Shown piece after piece: positions 32,101 to 35,908 of a DNA stretch of 35,908 bases; position 1 is the stretch's first letter; each line of letters opens with the position of its first letter. Origin of the DNA: Folioceros fuciformis (lineage: Eukaryota > Anthocerotophyta > Anthocerotopsida > Anthocerotales); the NCBI GenBank assembly GCA_049999805.1, contig JBNGIO010004596.1, positions 1-35,908 of the forward strand. The letters are read 5' to 3'. Both the position numbers and the translations under genes were made by a program. A model generated the notes under the pieces. That model searched no databases, was not told the origin of the DNA, and saw only the letters and a list, made by a program, of their open reading frames with translations.

Positions 32101-33294
32101 CTTAAACCAGCCTCTAGCTCTGTCCTCTTCCAACTTGGCCAAAGCGCACTGCACCTCAATTTTCCTGGCTTCTTCTTCATTTGTGAAGTCCCGGTCTTCA
32201 CAAGCTCTTTGAAACCAGCAGAGCTCCTCCCTCAAGAAACATTCTTGTTGGTGTTGCTCTTTTGCCCGTTGAACCCCTCGCCTCCTCAAATACCTAGTCG
32301 CTTTAGTGTTAGCACACATCAATTTAAGCACCGCATGTTCTGGTCCCTGTTCAACCCCCTGCTAGATGTTCTTGACATCATCAAATACACCTTTTACCTT
32401 CAATAAGGATGTGTTCATCCGAAAATTCTGCATATGCCTCCTTTGATGACAAGAGTTTGGAGCAAGACTCAAATGCAAATTGATTGCGTGGTGGTCGGAT
32501 AGGATCGTACTAGCGAGAATGCTGTACGACTGCGCAAAGGATAGCCATCCTGAAGGAACATAGAACCTGTCCAATCTGCGCGCTCCCAAACTCTGGTGTT
32601 GTTGGTTGGACCAACTGAACATCAAGGATTGTGGTTGGCGGTGCGTTGGGAGGGCCAACCACGGGTCCTGCACTACCAAGACCGTATCTCTCAACTCCTG
32701 CCAAGACATAGGCACCGCCCGGACATCAATTGGGCTATCTCCTCTAATGTCTTCCCGTCTTTCCACAAAGTTGAAGTCACCAGTCAACATCCACAGGATC
32801 TGATCATCCAACTGATCTCCCAGTCTACGCCAGAGACTGCTCCTGTCAAAGGCGGCGTTGGGTGCATAGATGTTGCATATTCTGATGGGGCCTTGTGGTG
32901 TCTGCAACACCAACCACACAAACCTTCCACCCTCATCCTGCCCCGATTCTAGGATGTTGTGAGCTTGTTCTGGGTGAACAGTAATGGACACCCCTCCATG
33001 GGACGCAGACACATGCTGTGTCGACCATTCTCCCCCTCTTGCGTCCTCTGCTCTAGCTGCCACCCATTCTGTTCTACCCGGGAGGAAGATTTTCTTCACT
33101 TTCTGAATATGCTCCATTGAGAGCTTATGTTCCTGCAAGCACACAACATCCCACGTAACCTCCTCGTCAAACAGATGCTTCAATCTTCTACACTTCAAAG
33201 CCGTCTTCGACCATCCTCCCAAACCTCTAATGTTCCAAGAAATGATCCGCAAGTGCATCCCCCTTTCATAGTCTTTCAGCGTGTCAATACCCAT
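29115..33294 (-). pseudogene. LINE ORF2: endonuclease, reverse transcriptase, zinc ribbon
   Basis: Endonuclease (33294-32362): SWNIRGLGG, LQEHK, NIYAPN, GDFN, RLDRFY and LSDHHAI keep the expected catalytic residues. A linker follows in the same frame after a stop (32331-31837). Reverse transcriptase (31729-30341) is in another frame: NWRPITLL, EKEQQGFIQNR, RQGCPLAP and FADD are clear. Motif A reads SLNFYKAYNSVEW, where both usual Asp are Asn (AAC codons), removing a catalytic metal ligand. The C-terminal zf-RVT ribbon (29540-29115) is in a third frame and has CRLC and HCSFA. Region 29545-30340 is a degraded connector. The protein is inactive on several counts. Confidence 0.88.
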
Positions 33295-34734
33295 TTAACG
33301 GGGTTTGCTTGAAAGATTCTGGATAGCAGATGGCTTGGTCATCCTAGCCCAAGACCTAAACTTGGATCGCTCCAGCTGATCATTAGTTTTTGGCTCACGG
33401 GACCCTCTTTGAAGTCTTTCAGACTTGCGAATGGCTAGTGCACCTTTCCTGTCATAGCCTCCTGTGAGTCTAACAATTTCACCCATCGACGCCTCTAGAG
33501 TCCCCATCATGTCCTTCGTCCAAGGCACGTCCAAAGTCCACCTCCACTCGGGGATAAGCAGCATGGTTGGCCCATAAACATGTTTTAGACAGACTTCAGC
33601 TTAATACTACCCCTCCTTCTGGTAGACACCACTGAAAAACTCTACATCCTTACCGTCTTGACTCATTAGGACCCCTCTGGATGACAAGATGGCAAAAATC
33701 CTCTCTTGTCCTGCATGTAGCTGGTGTAATGTAATGATAAGTGGTAGCTGTTCCCCCCCACTTCCTATCATAACCAGAAAGGAGCAGAAGTCCTAAAACT
33801 TCCTCGTAACCTTTAGGATGACTGAGTAATGTCTGTTTTTCCTCCTAGATATTCCTTCCGACTCCCTGAATTCCTGGCCACTAAGCCTGCTCTTTTCCTC
33901 CTGCGCAGGGAGAGGAAGCCCATATTGTACCTCCTTGACCTGCGCAAGATCCCTCTCCCCAGACCTTAGCGGAGATGTACATCCTTCATCCCCAAAAAAA
34001 ACAGCTTGTACCTCATGCCAGTCCGTTTCATTATCCTCTTCGTCCTCAGCACAAGGAGTGGAGAAAAAGTCGTCCTCCGACGCACATACCGCATTCTCTC
34101 TCATGATGGGACTGTCAAAGGCAAGCATGGATTTATCCATACACGATGCACTAGATTCATCCTCTCTAGAACCCCTTCTCACTTCACTCCTGTGCAGACC
34201 ACATATTGCCAATGGAGCATTCGCATCACCAGACACAATCTTCCGGTGCGTTCTAATTTCCCCCCTCGGCCCATCCAATACTTTGATCTTTTTTCCATCC
34301 GGTGAGGTTATATCCAGGGCCAAGCGCTGAACCACTCTATGCAATGCCTTCCTTGCCTTGGCCACTACAATCTGGTCTTGACGCTTATGCCCTGAAACCG
34401 GATCCTCCGAGAACCGAGTCCTCTTCCCTACAGCTACCTCTTTACTCCTGTATTCAACTCCTTTCAAACCAAAAACTGCCGTTGAGTTCCAAACAGGAGC
34501 AGGCTGGGCAGAGCCTATAGCTGATTCTGGAGTTCCAGCAAGACCAATATCCCCCCCTTGATCCGGAGCCTGTTGAACTGGTGATGAGACTTTGCTTAGC
34601 AGTGAACCTTTCCCCTGGGAAACAAGTGCATGAGGACCATGAAAAACCATTGAGGAATTCTTCCTCCAATCATTCTCATCCTCTTTAGAGAGGATTTCAT
34701 GCCCTGGCCTCTGGTTCGAGGCCGGAGGAGGCAC
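33295..34734 (-). pseudogene. LINE ORF1 remnant
   Basis: Two open pieces in one frame (34734-33793 and 33564-33295) separated by stops. The protein is hydrophilic, with Glu/Asp and Ser-rich patches and no RRM or CCHC knuckle visible; only the C-terminal, poorly conserved part of ORF1 may remain. The frame is still open upstream to about 34799. The last stop (TAA, 33297-33295) directly touches the ATG of ORF2. Confidence 0.55.
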
Positions 34735-34770
34735 CCCAACAATGGAATCCTGGGGAGGCAGTCCCGACGA

Positions 34771-34886
34771 TGCTAAACCAACACAAACTGACGGACTTTA
34801 AATACAAAACTGTGTGTAACCCTAAGTTACATAAATAACCCTTATTAATTATAACCCAAGAGTAGGGTTAAACCTATTCACTAACA
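34771..34886 (-). repeat. possible solo LTR or LTR fragment
   Basis: The 116-bp stretch starts TG and ends CA. It is followed by CTCCGTCTT, whose reverse complement AAGACGGAG resembles a polypurine tract, much as at the Copia 3' LTR. No second LTR or target duplication was found, so this is tentative. Confidence 0.22.
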
Positions 34887-34992
34887 CTCCGTCTTAACCC
34901 AAGTGCGGGTTAAAGCAGCAGAGCGTGCAAATCATTACGTGTAAGAGCGACCAGTTCCTCGCGGCAGTCCCTTCGAATTCCTCTGTACAGAC

Positions 34993-35475
34993 ATGGAGAC
35001 CACGCCTGCTGAGCCATGGAGCCTCCTACTTATAGCCCTCATCACCCCGATCCTTCTGGCAGCAATTGTGGTGAAGAGCACAATGGTGAGATCGAAGAGC
35101 TGCGGGCTCACCAGCCAGAAACGGCCTCGATTACCAAGGGAGCAGGAGGAGACTTGCTACAGCACAGACGAGGAGGACAGTGACCAGCCAGCTCACAAGC
35201 AAGAGTCCAAGCAGGAACATGGTGACAGCAGACAGAGGGCTGAGCACACGGCTCCCTCTGCAATTCCACAACACATCGGTAGCCATGACCCCTGGTGGCC
35301 TAACCATGCTGATAGAAACCTCTTGTGGCACCTCCTCAAAACCTTGGAGAAGTGCGACGAGTTGAAGACTGTTCTGGATTCTGCAAAGGAAAGGAGAAGG
35401 GAGCTGGAGGAACTTATGCAGAAGATGCCATCCACGGATATCCTGGCTCATCCTTTGACTCTAGCCGAATGCTGA
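34993..35475 (+). CDS. hypothetical protein with one N-terminal membrane segment
   Basis: A 160-residue frame. Residues about 10-27 (SLLLIALITPILLAAIVV) form one strongly hydrophobic helix, followed by basic residues, so the tail probably faces the cytosol or nucleus. Residues about 45-85 are acidic and Gln/Ser/Lys-rich and likely disordered. Residues about 108-146 (LLWHLLKTLEKCDELKTVL, then a Glu/Arg-rich run) look like a coiled coil. I recognise no family. It lies beyond the LINE on the opposite strand. Composition and a hydrophobic-helix start favour a real gene, but the downstream DNA might hold further exons. Confidence 0.45.
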   Translation: METTPAEPWSLLLIALITPILLAAIVVKSTMVRSKSCGLTSQKRPRLPREQEETCYSTDEEDSDQPAHKQESKQEHGDSRQRAEHTAPSAIPQHIGSHDPWWPNHADRNLLWHLLKTLEKCDELKTVLDSAKERRRELEELMQKMPSTDILAHPLTLAEC

Positions 35476-35908
35476 GTAGTCATCAGAGAGCTAGAGCTCC
35501 TTGGATACATATATTGCCCACCAGTCTGAAAATTGGTAAGTCTCTGATTTGTTGTTTTGCCACTCACTTTCTGTACTTGGCAGCATCCACGACTAAGTGT
35601 AGCAACTAAGCTTCATCCACTGAATGTTTCAAGTAACTTATACTGACACTCACCCGTATGCAACAAAAAATAGAGGGACAGCACGAGTACATGCCCTGTC
35701 CACAAAGGGCCCAGTGACATTAGCCGAAGACTGGTCCCTGCGAGGACATGTCATTTTCTTGGCAGCTGTGGAGACCACATGGTGGATAGGCCCCTTAGAA
35801 AATGGGTAATATTTGTTTTTTTTAGAGTTTTGATCGAATTCCTTGGAGAGGTAATTAGGAAACTATGTTAGATAAGGCTAGATTAAATAGGATGATCAGG
35901 AGATAGTG
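35476..35908. other. no feature recognised at the right edge
   Basis: Only short open frames and AT-rich DNA after 35800. It could include a 3' UTR of the preceding frame. Confidence 0.4.

Larger units (their letters stand above)
28673..34770 (-). mobile_element. L1-type LINE (non-LTR retrotransposon), decayed, probably 5'-truncated
   Basis: Reads leftwards: ORF1 remnant, then ORF2 with apurinic-type endonuclease, reverse transcriptase and a C-terminal zinc ribbon, a 3' UTR, and an A11 tail (T run at 28673-28683). That order is typical of plant L1 elements. ORF1 lacks a visible RNA-binding or zinc-knuckle part, so the 5' end may be cut. I found no target-site duplication. ORF2 is broken by at least two frameshifts and several stops, so the copy is not autonomous. 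Confidence 0.88.

Overview
This is a nuclear genome segment from a land plant. The spliceosomal introns, an intronless PLS-class pentatricopeptide (PPR) DYW gene, a DUF1685 gene, a KMD-type F-box/kelch gene, a vacuolar amino-acid transporter, a Copia LTR retrotransposon and an L1-type LINE all say so. The PPR protein ends in Asp-Arg-His instead of Asp-Tyr-Trp. Together with a secreted protein made of a single Gnk2 domain, this points to a non-flowering lineage such as a fern, lycophyte or hornwort. That placement is inference. Two runs of exactly 100 N mark assembly gaps.

Layout. 1-600: AT-rich, with a small secreted Gnk2/DUF26 protein. 1893-2836: a two-exon DUF1685 gene in a GC-rich island. 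2950-4860: no recognisable gene. 4864-11350: splice-compatible exons on the minus strand of a gene I cannot identify, split by a Copia element (5333-10419) with 192-bp LTRs and a 5-bp target duplication. 12876-14069: F-box/kelch gene, minus strand. 14300-18360: mostly intergenic, with a decayed repeat copy and tandem duplications. 18594-20157: three-exon AVT3-type transporter, minus strand. 21355-22260: an inverted second copy of the repeat, expanded into a minisatellite. 23535-27026: the PPR-DYW gene. 27027-28670: repeat-rich intergenic DNA. 28673 to about 34770: a decayed LINE on the minus strand with a poly(A) end. 34993-35475: a small membrane-anchored hypothetical protein.

The cellular genes look like independent single-copy genes, not an operon or cluster, and no shared pathway is evident. 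The parts most worth checking are the PPR protein with its altered DYW domain, the Copia insertion exactly at a predicted 3' splice site (its target duplication recreates the AG), and an extra intact reading frame in front of gag in that same Copia. I saw no CRISPR array, rRNA, tRNA or prokaryotic defence locus.
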